Source: Granulosicoccus sp.
GTDB taxonomy: Bacteria; Pseudomonadota; Gammaproteobacteria; Granulosicoccales; Granulosicoccaceae
Assembly: GCA_013002205.1 (NCBI GenBank)
Contig: JABDKN010000128.1
Coordinates: forward strand, 66,824-117,828
DNA length: 51,005 nt
Reading direction: 5' to 3'
The notes under the pieces are model-generated. The model worked only from the letters and a program-made list of their open reading frames with translations, had not been told where the DNA came from and did no database searches. Positions 26,804 to 33,427 of the stretch are shown here, piece after piece. Position numbers and translations under genes: made by a program. How positions within the stretch are numbered: position 1 is the first letter of the stretch; every line of letters starts with the position of its first letter.

Positions 26804-26996
26804 CCCGGACTATTCATGAAACGCCGAATCCGTTCACTGGAAGGCCAGCCCCGCAGACCCATTGTTCGTAGTGGATTTCGTGAAGGAGCCGAACGCGGCC
26901 CGGCGAGATACAGGCTGTATCTCCGACTGAACGAAATTCGCTACGGACGAAGGGGATGCGGAAGGATTTGGTGATTTCATGAATAGTCCGGGCTAG
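26800..26996 (+). repeat. Palindromic repeat element, long copy (197 bp)
   Basis: Both ends read CTAG followed by CCCGGACTATTCATGAAA in inverted orientation. A second inverted pair lies inside, 26867-26881 with 26931-26945 (13 of 15, both mismatches G.U in plus-strand RNA). Near the centre there is a perfect hairpin, GAGATACAG at 26905-26913 with CTGTATCTC at 26915-26923. The whole element can therefore fold into one long arm. The interior 26845-26965 is absent from the short copy at 2177-2253. It begins at the moeA2 stop codon and ends 148 bp before the convergent lysine-rich gene. No transposase is encoded. Non-autonomous mobile element or structured RNA are both possible. Confidence 0.88.
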
Positions 26997-27144
26997 AGTC
27001 TGCGCAAATCGATCAAAGCGGCTTGTGTATGTCACCGAGCCGGGTACGGCAGCTGCGGAGTCTGCATTCCCGATATCGATCAATCGGCCCAACAGCATTA
27101 CAGGAACTGCCCGCAACACTGCTGGACCAGTTACAGCGAACTGA

Positions 27145-27540
27145 CTACATCGCCCTGCTACGGGCTTTTTTCTTGCTAGCTCGCTTTTTGCCTGTTGCCT
27201 TCTTCTTGCCAGCGGCCTTCTTCTTGCCGGTTGCCTTCTTCTTGCCAGCGGCCTTCTTCTTGCCGCGAGCCTTCTTCTTGCCGGCAGCCTTTTTCTTGCC
27301 GCGAGCCTTTTTCTTGCCCGCGGCCTTCTTCTTGCCACGAGCCTTCTTCTTGCTGGCCGCCTTTTTCTTGCCGCGAGCCTTTTTCTTGCTGGCTGCCTTT
27401 TTCTTGCTGGCAGCCTTTTTCTTTCTGGCTGCCTTTTTCTTGCTGGCCGCCTTTTTCTTGCTGGCTGCCTTTTTCTTCGTAGCGCGCTTCTTAGCGGCTT
27501 TTGCTGGCTTGGCTGCAGCCGGTTTACTGATTCGAGCCAT
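27145..27540 (-). CDS. Lysine-rich histone H1-like DNA-binding protein
   Basis: The 131-residue protein is almost entirely lysine and alanine, with no acidic residues. After a 21-residue leader (MARISKPAAAKPAKAAKK and three more) come 16 hexapeptides of the form KKKAxx, then KKRAS and a short basic tail. In the second half the units alternate AAG with ARG or ATG, so a 12-residue higher-order repeat exists. Such proteins resemble eukaryotic H1 C-terminal tails, AlgP of Pseudomonas and other bacterial histone-like proteins, and probably bind DNA non-specifically. The ATG at 27540 has AGGAG seven bases upstream. The gene is convergent with moeA2. Repeat number is likely variable between strains. 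Function beyond DNA binding is not shown. Confidence 0.88.
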   Translation of the reverse strand: MARISKPAAAKPAKAAKKRATKKKAASKKKAASKKKAARKKKAASKKKAASKKKARGKKKAASKKKARGKKKAAGKKKARGKKKAAGKKKARGKKKAAGKKKATGKKKAAGKKKATGKKRASKKKARSRAM

Positions 27541-27547
27541 GGTTTAA

Positions 27548-27600
27548 CTCCTGACTATGAGTTGATTGAAAAAAAACAGGAGCCATGACACCGGACTCCC
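27548..27600 (-). promoter_or_regulatory. Leader of the lysine-rich gene: terminator-like hairpin and anti-Shine-Dalgarno
   Basis: On the minus strand GGAG (27599-27596), one bulged T and CC pair with GG and CTCC (27582-27579) around an 8-nt loop. A run of eight U (27576-27569) follows two bases later. This is the form of an intrinsic terminator, 29 nt before the start codon at 27540. The same 3' arm, CTCCTG (27582-27577), is perfectly complementary to CAGGAG (27553-27548), which contains the ribosome binding site. A local hairpin AACTC/GAGTT could also cover that site. Two exclusive folds are thus possible. Regulation is inference. Confidence 0.5.
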
Positions 27601-27961
27601 ATACAGCCGAACAGACTGTCACTAACTACCCGCTCGAGAACATTGTCGTCTGTGTTCATCATTTAGATCACCAGTCACTCACGTCTCGATCGAACTCGAC
27701 ACACAACTTCAAATGGTGTTTTAAAGTTGCACCAATAACTATTGCAAGTCATAACAACTTATGCCGTGTGGCCGCATTGTCCACATAGTGCATAACTATT
27801 TCAACTGCAACGTACAAATGAATTAAAAAAAACTCTTGCAAAACTATAGCTAAACCTATGCGATTTGTATGTAAATACGTCAAACGGGTGTATCGCACAT
27901 GCCATGCCTGTTTTATTTAACTCTTCCTATACAGTGTAATAACGAAATAGATAACGACAAT
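27601..27961. other. AT-rich intergenic gap with no gene
   Basis: This 361-bp stretch is clearly richer in A and T than its surroundings, especially from 27700 to 27900. It should contain the promoters of the leftward lysine-rich gene and of the rightward RDD gene. I could not choose a convincing -35/-10 pair for either. Small open frames in it have no ribosome binding site or recognisable protein. A run TTAAAAAAAA near 27823-27832 is the main homopolymer. Confidence 0.6.
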
Positions 27962-28372
27962 ATGCACAACATTTCATCTACCTTATCTTTGATGTTTCGA
28001 CGTGGTGCATCGTTTCTTTATGATTGTTTACTTCTGACTGCAACGTTCTTCTTGATCACAGCTATTGCTGTTGCGTTAAACAACGGCAATGCCATACAAC
28101 ATCCTGGCTACTACCTGTTGCTCTATTGCATCGGTTTCGTCTTCTTCGACTGGTTCTGGAGACACGGTGGACAGACACTCGGTATGCGTGCCTGGCGCAT
28201 CAGGGTGGTGGGAATGAATAGCGAGAAAATGACTTTCAAACAGTCGCTTGCGCGTTATCTCAGTGGCAGTCTGCTATTTGGAATCACGCTGCTCTACATG
28301 CCATTCTCAGCCCGGGGACTGGCTCTACACGATCAGCTAAGCAGGACAAAAATAGTCTTGCATTACAGGTAG
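27962..28372 (+). CDS. RDD-family membrane protein
   Basis: The 136-residue protein is an RDD-domain membrane protein of unknown transport role. It has the Arg-Asp signature at residues 13-21 (RRGASFLYD). Hydrophobic segments lie at about 20-40 and 50-68, then GQTLGMRAWRIRVV, the conserved post-membrane block, and a third segment around LSGSLLFGITLLY. I use the ATG at 27962; an ATG at 27899 would add 21 residues without a better ribosome binding site. The gene has lower GC than its neighbours and lies in the AT-rich island, so it may be a later arrival or simply a relaxed region. It is convergent with lptG. Confidence 0.82.
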   Translation: MHNISSTLSLMFRRGASFLYDCLLLTATFFLITAIAVALNNGNAIQHPGYYLLLYCIGFVFFDWFWRHGGQTLGMRAWRIRVVGMNSEKMTFKQSLARYLSGSLLFGITLLYMPFSARGLALHDQLSRTKIVLHYR

Positions 28373-28425
28373 TTACAGCTTTAACTTATTAATCGACACA
28401 CAGTGATTGATCTGATGATCATGAT

Positions 28426-29550
28426 TTAACTGGTTTGTCTGATTCCAATGACTGCAATGGCAAAAAACACGATCATCGGTAGTAGCGCGCTCAACAGCGG
28501 AGAGAGACCGTTGGCCATGGCGAGCTGTGTCAGCAGCTTGTTTAAAAGTACATACACGATACCCAGCATGATGCCGATGAAAATTTTCTGCCCTGCGCCA
28601 CCTGATCGTTGTGATGTAAAGACGAAAGGCAACGAGAGCATCAACATGACCAGTGTCGAGAGAGGACTTGCCACCTTCACCCAAAAGGCAAGTTCGATAC
28701 GTCGGCTGTCCAGCTGGTTCGCTTTCAGGTATTGCACCTGATCGTACAGATTACTGGCAGATAAACTTTCAGGTGAAACGGAAATACTCTTCAGCACATC
28801 TGCGCTGACCAGGTCTTGTATGTCCTGTTTATTGACACCTTGATTTGAGGTGACAGTATTCCGTCGGACAAACTCTTTCCACGCAATGCTGTCAACTTGC
28901 ACGCTCTCTACTCCGTGTGCACTCAATCGTGTGACATCGACTTCCTCGAGTAGCCAGTCATCTCCCTCAAGCCGTGCTCGAGCTGCACGCATGGATGTAC
29001 GCAATGCGTAATCATCGAACTGATGCACACTGACATCCAGTAAGGTGAAGTCCGGCATGACGGTTCCGACATTAATGAACTGATCTGCAGACTTCAGCCA
29101 CAAGCCTCGACTGCCTTTCACCGACAGACGTTGCTCCAGGGCCGTTAATCGGAGTTCTTCGGCTATTTGCTCTGCTTTCGGCATGACGGTTTCACCGAGC
29201 AATGCAATCAAGAGCATCAAACCCACACCAGTGATAACGACTGCCCGGATGATGCGCGCACCAGAGACACCTGCGGCCCGCATCACCGTCAATTCACTGT
29301 TTGCCGCCAATGCCCCCAAACCCAGGAGACTGCCCAGTAAAACTGCTGGCGAAAAGAGCAGATAAGCCTTGCCTGGTATTGTCAGAAAAACATATTGTGC
29401 AGCTGCTGCTACGGAATAACTGCCTTTGCCGACGTCATCAAGTTCACTGATGAAGGCGAATATACTGGCCAGGACTACCAATACCATGAGCACCAACAGA
29501 CTGGTCAGCAGGATTGCGCGGCCGATATAACGATCCAATATGCCGAACAT
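28426..29550 (-). CDS. lptG: LPS export permease LptG
   Basis: LptG is one of the two inner-membrane permeases of the LptB2FGC complex, which extracts lipopolysaccharide for transport to the outer membrane. From the ATG at 29550 it has 374 residues, opening MFGILDRYIGRAILLTSLLV. Three N-terminal membrane segments are followed by a periplasmic beta-jellyroll (about residues 130-260) and three C-terminal segments, including SPLSTLVMLMLSLPFVF. NSELTVMRAAGVS is the conserved coupling-helix region that contacts LptB. The start overlaps the lptF stop by one base (TGATG), so translation is coupled. An earlier in-frame start at 29712 lies inside lptF and is rejected. Confidence 0.95.
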   Translation of the reverse strand: MFGILDRYIGRAILLTSLLVLMVLVVLASIFAFISELDDVGKGSYSVAAAAQYVFLTIPGKAYLLFSPAVLLGSLLGLGALAANSELTVMRAAGVSGARIIRAVVITGVGLMLLIALLGETVMPKAEQIAEELRLTALEQRLSVKGSRGLWLKSADQFINVGTVMPDFTLLDVSVHQFDDYALRTSMRAARARLEGDDWLLEEVDVTRLSAHGVESVQVDSIAWKEFVRRNTVTSNQGVNKQDIQDLVSADVLKSISVSPESLSASNLYDQVQYLKANQLDSRRIELAFWVKVASPLSTLVMLMLSLPFVFTSQRSGGAGQKIFIGIMLGIVYVLLNKLLTQLAMANGLSPLLSALLPMIVFFAIAVIGIRQTS

Positions 29551-30671
29551 CAGGCCAATCCCGAGTTCAGGTGAGGTGGTTGCGATCGGCTCTGATTTCG
29601 AATCCATGACCATCCAACCCGTCTGATCAACAGGTACACGATCAGCAAAGCAACACCCAGATGTACCGGCCACAAGCCGATCCATGCAGGTAAAACGCCT
29701 GCGGCTATCCATTTACGCATCAGCACCAGCAAATTCGCATAGGGGATGTAAATGAGAATGGCCACGGCAATCTTGCCAAAACGGCCCTCTCGAGGAGAGG
29801 TGTAACTCAGCGGCACTGCCAGCAGTGCGAGTAGCAGCGCCGCCAGTGGTATGGAAACACGCCATTGAAGCTCAGCCTGATCAGCCGAATCACCTGTGCC
29901 CCAGAGCTCCGAAAGGCTCTTGCCCTTGACAATCAGGCGTGGCTCTTCCGATTCCTCGCGCGGCCTGAGAACTCCCTGTCGTTTGAAATCGGTAATTGTG
30001 AATTCTTTGTCTCCGGGGCTGCCCACACTCGTCTGGCCATCCGTAAAGATGAGATATTCATCGCCGGTATCGGGATCAAGCTGGTAGGAGGCAATGCGTG
30101 CGGAGTCCACAGCCGGCACCCCGTCACCCTTCTGCCGATACATGAACACATCGTTGAACTGCGTTCTCTCCGGATTACTCTGATGTGCAAAGAACACTGT
30201 ACTTCCGTCGCTGGACTCGACGAACTTTCCCGGAGTAACCAGACTCAATGCCGATTGATCCCTGATGGTCTGCTTCAGTTGCTGCTCATACCTTGCCGCC
30301 CAGGGCGAGGCGAACACTGTCAGTATGGAGATCATGATGACGCCCATCACGCCAATTACCGCGGTCGGTCTCAATAAATCAATCCATCCAACACCACAGG
30401 CCTGCATGACTGACATCTCGTTATCCCGGTAAAACCGGCCATGAGCCAGCATTATTCCCAGATACAGACCCAACGGAATCAAGGTGACCAGCAGACTGAT
30501 GGACTTCACGCCCACCAGCACCAGCAATAGATCTGCCTGAATAGCACCGTCGCTGACACTGGAGAGGCTGCGGCCCAGAACATTGCCGATCATGATCACC
30601 AGCAGTACGATCAGTACTGCCAGCCAGGTGATCAGCATCTCCTTCATCAGGTAACGATCAAGTATGCGCAT
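29550..30671 (-). CDS. lptF: LPS export permease LptF
   Basis: LptF pairs with LptG in the lipopolysaccharide extractor. The 373-residue protein begins MRILDRYLMKEMLITWLAVL. It has the coupling-helix block NEMSVMQACGVGW, a periplasmic beta-jellyroll (about residues 135-255) with the FSA-type segment SALSLVTPGKFV, and C-terminal membrane helices starting WRVSIPLAALLLALLAVPLSY. The ATG at 30669-30671 is the only good start. lptF and lptG form an operon divergent from pepA, the order known in E. coli and other gammaproteobacteria. The 175-bp spacer upstream contains two palindromes that may control either direction. Confidence 0.95.
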   Translation of the reverse strand: MRILDRYLMKEMLITWLAVLIVLLVIMIGNVLGRSLSSVSDGAIQADLLLVLVGVKSISLLVTLIPLGLYLGIMLAHGRFYRDNEMSVMQACGVGWIDLLRPTAVIGVMGVIMISILTVFASPWAARYEQQLKQTIRDQSALSLVTPGKFVESSDGSTVFFAHQSNPERTQFNDVFMYRQKGDGVPAVDSARIASYQLDPDTGDEYLIFTDGQTSVGSPGDKEFTITDFKRQGVLRPREESEEPRLIVKGKSLSELWGTGDSADQAELQWRVSIPLAALLLALLAVPLSYTSPREGRFGKIAVAILIYIPYANLLVLMRKWIAAGVLPAWIGLWPVHLGVALLIVYLLIRRVGWSWIRNQSRSQPPHLNSGLA

Positions 30672-30746
30672 AGCAAACGGGTAATCCAGGATCAGACGAC
30701 CGACCTTCAGCCAAATTCGTCAAACAGACGTGTCAGCAGCAAACAT

Positions 30747-30799
30747 GGCAACGAATGTTGCCGGCAGCAAGTGTACTTCATAAGTTGCAGTACACTTGC
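30747..30799. promoter_or_regulatory. Two palindromes in the lptF-pepA divergent spacer
   Basis: GGCAAC-GAAT-GTTGCC at 30747-30762 is a perfect 6-bp stem with a 4-nt loop. Five bases on, GCAAGTGTAC (30767-30776) and GTACACTTGC (30790-30799) form a perfect 10-bp inverted repeat with a 13-nt interval. Both lie in the only spacer available to drive lptFG leftward and pepA-holC-valS rightward. They could be repressor operators or mRNA leader hairpins. No U-tract follows. Confidence 0.5.
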
Positions 30800-30846
30800 C
30801 CCATCAGCATTTCAAGCGTCCTCCATACTCAATAATAGTGGCTCTC

Positions 30847-32337
30847 ATGCAGATCAACGTCGTCACCCGGCTTCCCGCCAGCGCAGACAATGCCTGCCTG
30901 CTCGTGTTTCTTTTCGCAGATGGCAGGCTGAAGGGGGCAGCCCGCAGGATAGACAAAAATTCCGGGGGAACGATCAGGTCGCTCTTCGCCAGCGGAGATT
31001 TCAGCGGTAAGAAAGCTGAAACGCTGATGTTGCACGCGCTGCCCGGGGCACCGACCGCGCGCGTATTGCTGATAGGAATGGGGCAACGCAAGCAGAACCA
31101 CGCACAGCAGTGGCGAGAGGCCTGCAGAGCCGCCTGCAAATCCCTGGTATCGACACCGTCGAGCCTGGCCATCAGCGACTGTCTCAGCGCAGTATCAATC
31201 GATGGCCTCAGTGCCTGTGACATGGCCGGGCAACTGGTCACTGAGCTTGTCAATGCAAACTATGTGTTCACGCTCCATTCACGGGTCGACGAACCCCGGC
31301 AATCCAGACTGATGCAAGTGTCGTTGACTGTGGAAGGAAAACAGGTCGAGGCCGTAAATCTGGCCGTGCGTCGAGGATTGTCAACGGGTCTGGGGATGTG
31401 CACTGCCCGGGATCTGGGCAATCTTGCGCCAAATATCTGCACGCCTGGCTATCTGGCTGAACGCGCAGTCACACTGGCAAGCGAGCACGACAATCTGACC
31501 ACCACGATCGTCACGGAAGATGAAATGGAAGAACTTGGTATGGGGGCTTTGCTCGCGGTAGCACGAGGCAGTCGTCAACCGGCCAGTCTCATCGTAATGA
31601 ATCATCAGGGAAGGAAGCGTGCCGGCAAGCCGATCGTACTGGTTGGCAAGGGGATTACCTTCGACACCGGTGGTATTTCCATCAAACCGTCGGAGGGCAT
31701 GGATGAAATGAAATACGACATGTGTGGCGCCGCCGCCGTATTCGGAGTCATACAGGCCGTTTCCACCCTGCAACTACCGCTTAACGTCATCGGAATCGTG
31801 GCCGCCGCGGAGAACATGCCAGACGGGAACGCGACACGACCGGGAGATGTGGTGAACACGCTTTCGGGTCAAAGTGTCGAAATCCTCAATACTGACGCTG
31901 AAGGAAGGCTGGCGCTGTGCGATGCACTCACGTATGCCGAGCGCTTCAAACCGGACACCGTGATTGACATGGCGACGCTCACAGGAGCCTGCATCGTTGC
32001 GCTCGGGCATGTTGCCAGTGCGGTGATGGGTAATGATCAGCCTACCGTCGATGCGCTGATCAATGCGGGCGAGGCGTCTGGCGATCGATGCTGGTCGTTA
32101 CCCTTGTGGGATGACTACCAGACGCAGCTTGATTCGAACTTCGCAGACATGGCCAATATTGGCGGACGCCCTGCGGGCAGTATCACCGCTGCCTGTTTTC
32201 TTTCTCGATTTGCCAGGCAATTCAAATGGGCTCACCTGGATATCGCGGGCACGGCATGGATCAGTGGCGAGGGGAAAGGTGCAACCGGGCGCCCGGTTCC
32301 ACTGTTGATGCAATACCTGTTTGATTATCAGGACTGA
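30847..32337 (+). CDS. pepA: Leucyl aminopeptidase PepA
   Basis: PepA (family M17) removes N-terminal residues from peptides and in some bacteria also binds DNA at xer sites and the carAB promoter. The 496-residue protein has the C-terminal catalytic domain with VGKGITFDTGGISIKP, MKYDMCGAAAV and the signature NTDAEGRLALCDAL, which provide the two-metal site. The N-terminal domain (1-165) is the variable DNA-binding or scaffolding part. The ATG at 30847 starts MQINVV; an in-frame upstream start lies in the promoter region. The co-occurrence with holC and valS, 4 bp and 651 bp after the stop, is the standard gammaproteobacterial cluster. Confidence 0.95.
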   Translation: MQINVVTRLPASADNACLLVFLFADGRLKGAARRIDKNSGGTIRSLFASGDFSGKKAETLMLHALPGAPTARVLLIGMGQRKQNHAQQWREACRAACKSLVSTPSSLAISDCLSAVSIDGLSACDMAGQLVTELVNANYVFTLHSRVDEPRQSRLMQVSLTVEGKQVEAVNLAVRRGLSTGLGMCTARDLGNLAPNICTPGYLAERAVTLASEHDNLTTTIVTEDEMEELGMGALLAVARGSRQPASLIVMNHQGRKRAGKPIVLVGKGITFDTGGISIKPSEGMDEMKYDMCGAAAVFGVIQAVSTLQLPLNVIGIVAAAENMPDGNATRPGDVVNTLSGQSVEILNTDAEGRLALCDALTYAERFKPDTVIDMATLTGACIVALGHVASAVMGNDQPTVDALINAGEASGDRCWSLPLWDDYQTQLDSNFADMANIGGRPAGSITAACFLSRFARQFKWAHLDIAGTAWISGEGKGATGRPVPLLMQYLFDYQD

Positions 32338-32341
32338 CCGG

Positions 32342-32776
32342 ATGACACGAATAGATTTTTACGTACTGACAGGCGATGACACTTCCAAGCGATTGCGCCT
32401 GGTCTGCAATCTGGCAGAAAAGGCTATTGGTCGTCATCAGAAAGTCTTTATCTACAGCGATTCAGAGGCAGAGCTGAGCGTGCTTGACCAGTCTCTTTGG
32501 GACTTCAGAGCCATGAGTTATGTTGCACACCAACTATTACCGGTCGGGCATGTAGCCAGTTCCATGGATACTGACCCGGTGCAACTCTCCTCTGGTGAGC
32601 CGGCCATTGACCGGGATCTGCTGATCAACCTGGCGCAACAGGTGCCCTCCTTCTTTTCCCGATTTCACCGTACCCTGGAGATCGTCAATGAAGAACCGGC
32701 CATCCAGGTGGCAGGCCGCGATCGTTACCGATTCTATCAGCAACGTGGATATCCGCTGCAACATCATAAAATCTAG
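32342..32776 (+). CDS. holC: DNA polymerase III chi subunit
   Basis: HolC (chi) links the clamp loader to single-strand binding protein on the lagging strand. The 144-residue protein starts MTRIDFYVLTGDD. It has the family segments CNLAEKAIGRHQKVFIY, LDQSLWDFRAMSYVAHQL and the late RFYQQRGYPLQHH, with the conserved basic and aromatic residues that bind the SSB tail. The ATG at 32342 follows the pepA stop by four bases, so the two are probably one transcript. Length matches E. coli chi (147). The partner psi (holD) is not in the window. Confidence 0.95.
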   Translation: MTRIDFYVLTGDDTSKRLRLVCNLAEKAIGRHQKVFIYSDSEAELSVLDQSLWDFRAMSYVAHQLLPVGHVASSMDTDPVQLSSGEPAIDRDLLINLAQQVPSFFSRFHRTLEIVNEEPAIQVAGRDRYRFYQQRGYPLQHHKI

Positions 32777-32938
32777 TCCTATACTCCCTGTCTGACCCTG
32801 GTTGAACCACCGGCGCCCCGGCAAGCAGAATTCATCAGGAGTCTGGAAAATTGGCAACCTGCACAGCTGTGTGCAATGTGGTGCCAGGCAACGCAGTGTC
32901 GCCGGAAACTTGACCTGCACAGTAACAGGGGAATCTAC

Positions 32939-33340
32939 ATGGCAATTGCAGAAGAAGAGCTGCCGGTACTCAACGAGGTAATCCGCACGGGCGATGCCGC
33001 GATTATCCGTTCTACCCGGCGACAGATCATCGGGTCCGACACCGCGCAAGCAACCGCCTCCGACCCATTTCATTTCGAATTGCCGAGACACCTTCAATTC
33101 GAGCAGGTTCGAGACGATCTGCCTCCCGTTGCAGGACACGACGATTCTCCTGGTGCCCAGGGCAGGATCGAGTTGGACGAGTTGGACGAGTTGGATGAGC
33201 TGGATGAGGCGGACGAGTTGGATGAGCTGGATGAGGCGGACGAGCTGGAATCACTCGTTGACGATCTCGTCGACAAGCACATCGACGCGCTCCGCCAGGA
33301 CCTGCGCAAGCTGCTCGAACAGGCCAGGAGCTCCAGCTGA
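32939..33340 (+). CDS. Acidic repeat protein between holC and valS
   Basis: I do not recognise this 133-residue protein by a defined family. The ATG at 32939 has AGGGGA seven bases upstream, so translation is likely. Residues 1-75 are mixed and hydrophilic. Residues 78-104 are a pure Glu-Leu-Asp repeat with occasional Glu-Ala-Asp. The last 28 residues form an amphipathic helix (SLVDDLVDKHIDALRQDL and a basic end). Short acidic proteins between holC and valS are annotated in other proteobacteria (some as DUF2486), and the position suggests a relative, by inference. It could bind SSB, DNA polymerase or a basic partner. The repeat is encoded by an exact tandem DNA repeat. Confidence 0.7.
   Translation: MAIAEEELPVLNEVIRTGDAAIIRSTRRQIIGSDTAQATASDPFHFELPRHLQFEQVRDDLPPVAGHDDSPGAQGRIELDELDELDELDEADELDELDEADELESLVDDLVDKHIDALRQDLRKLLEQARSSS
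33170..33250 (+). repeat. Tandem 9-bp and 27-bp coding repeats
   Basis: Two identical 9-bp units (GAGTTGGAC) at 33170-33187 are followed by two identical 27-bp units at 33188-33214 and 33215-33241, then a partial unit at 33242-33250. All keep the reading frame and encode ELD and EAD triplets. Exact identity at synonymous sites shows recent expansion by slippage, so length should vary among strains. Confidence 0.9.
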
Positions 33341-33427
33341 AAACAGCCGCAGAACACGCTTGTCCGTGATGTGATTTGTGACGTCGTCACACAGCCCGAG
33401 ACACTGCCGAAACAGTACACTAAGCCG

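Noticed and set aside
26800-26996. Simple rho-independent terminator for moeA2
   Set aside because: Length, nested symmetry and the second copy elsewhere show it is a repeat element. It has no U-tract, though it may still end transcription.
26814-27338. Arginine-rich open frame on the minus strand overlapping the lysine-rich gene
   Set aside because: It is the lysine-rich repeat read in another frame and continues into the palindromic element. It has no ribosome binding site, and codon logic favours the AGGAG-preceded frame.
27145-27540. Possible CRISPR array from regular repeats
   Set aside because: Repeats are contiguous 18-bp coding units with no spacers. The same holds for the 12-bp repeats near 50860-51005.
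27585-27788. 67-residue open frame in the AT-rich gap
   Set aside because: It has no ribosome binding site and no protein-like composition, and it overlaps the leader hairpin of the lysine-rich gene.
28426-29712. Longer lptG start at 29712
   Set aside because: It lies inside lptF. The one-base TGATG overlap at 29550 and the conserved opening support the shorter form.
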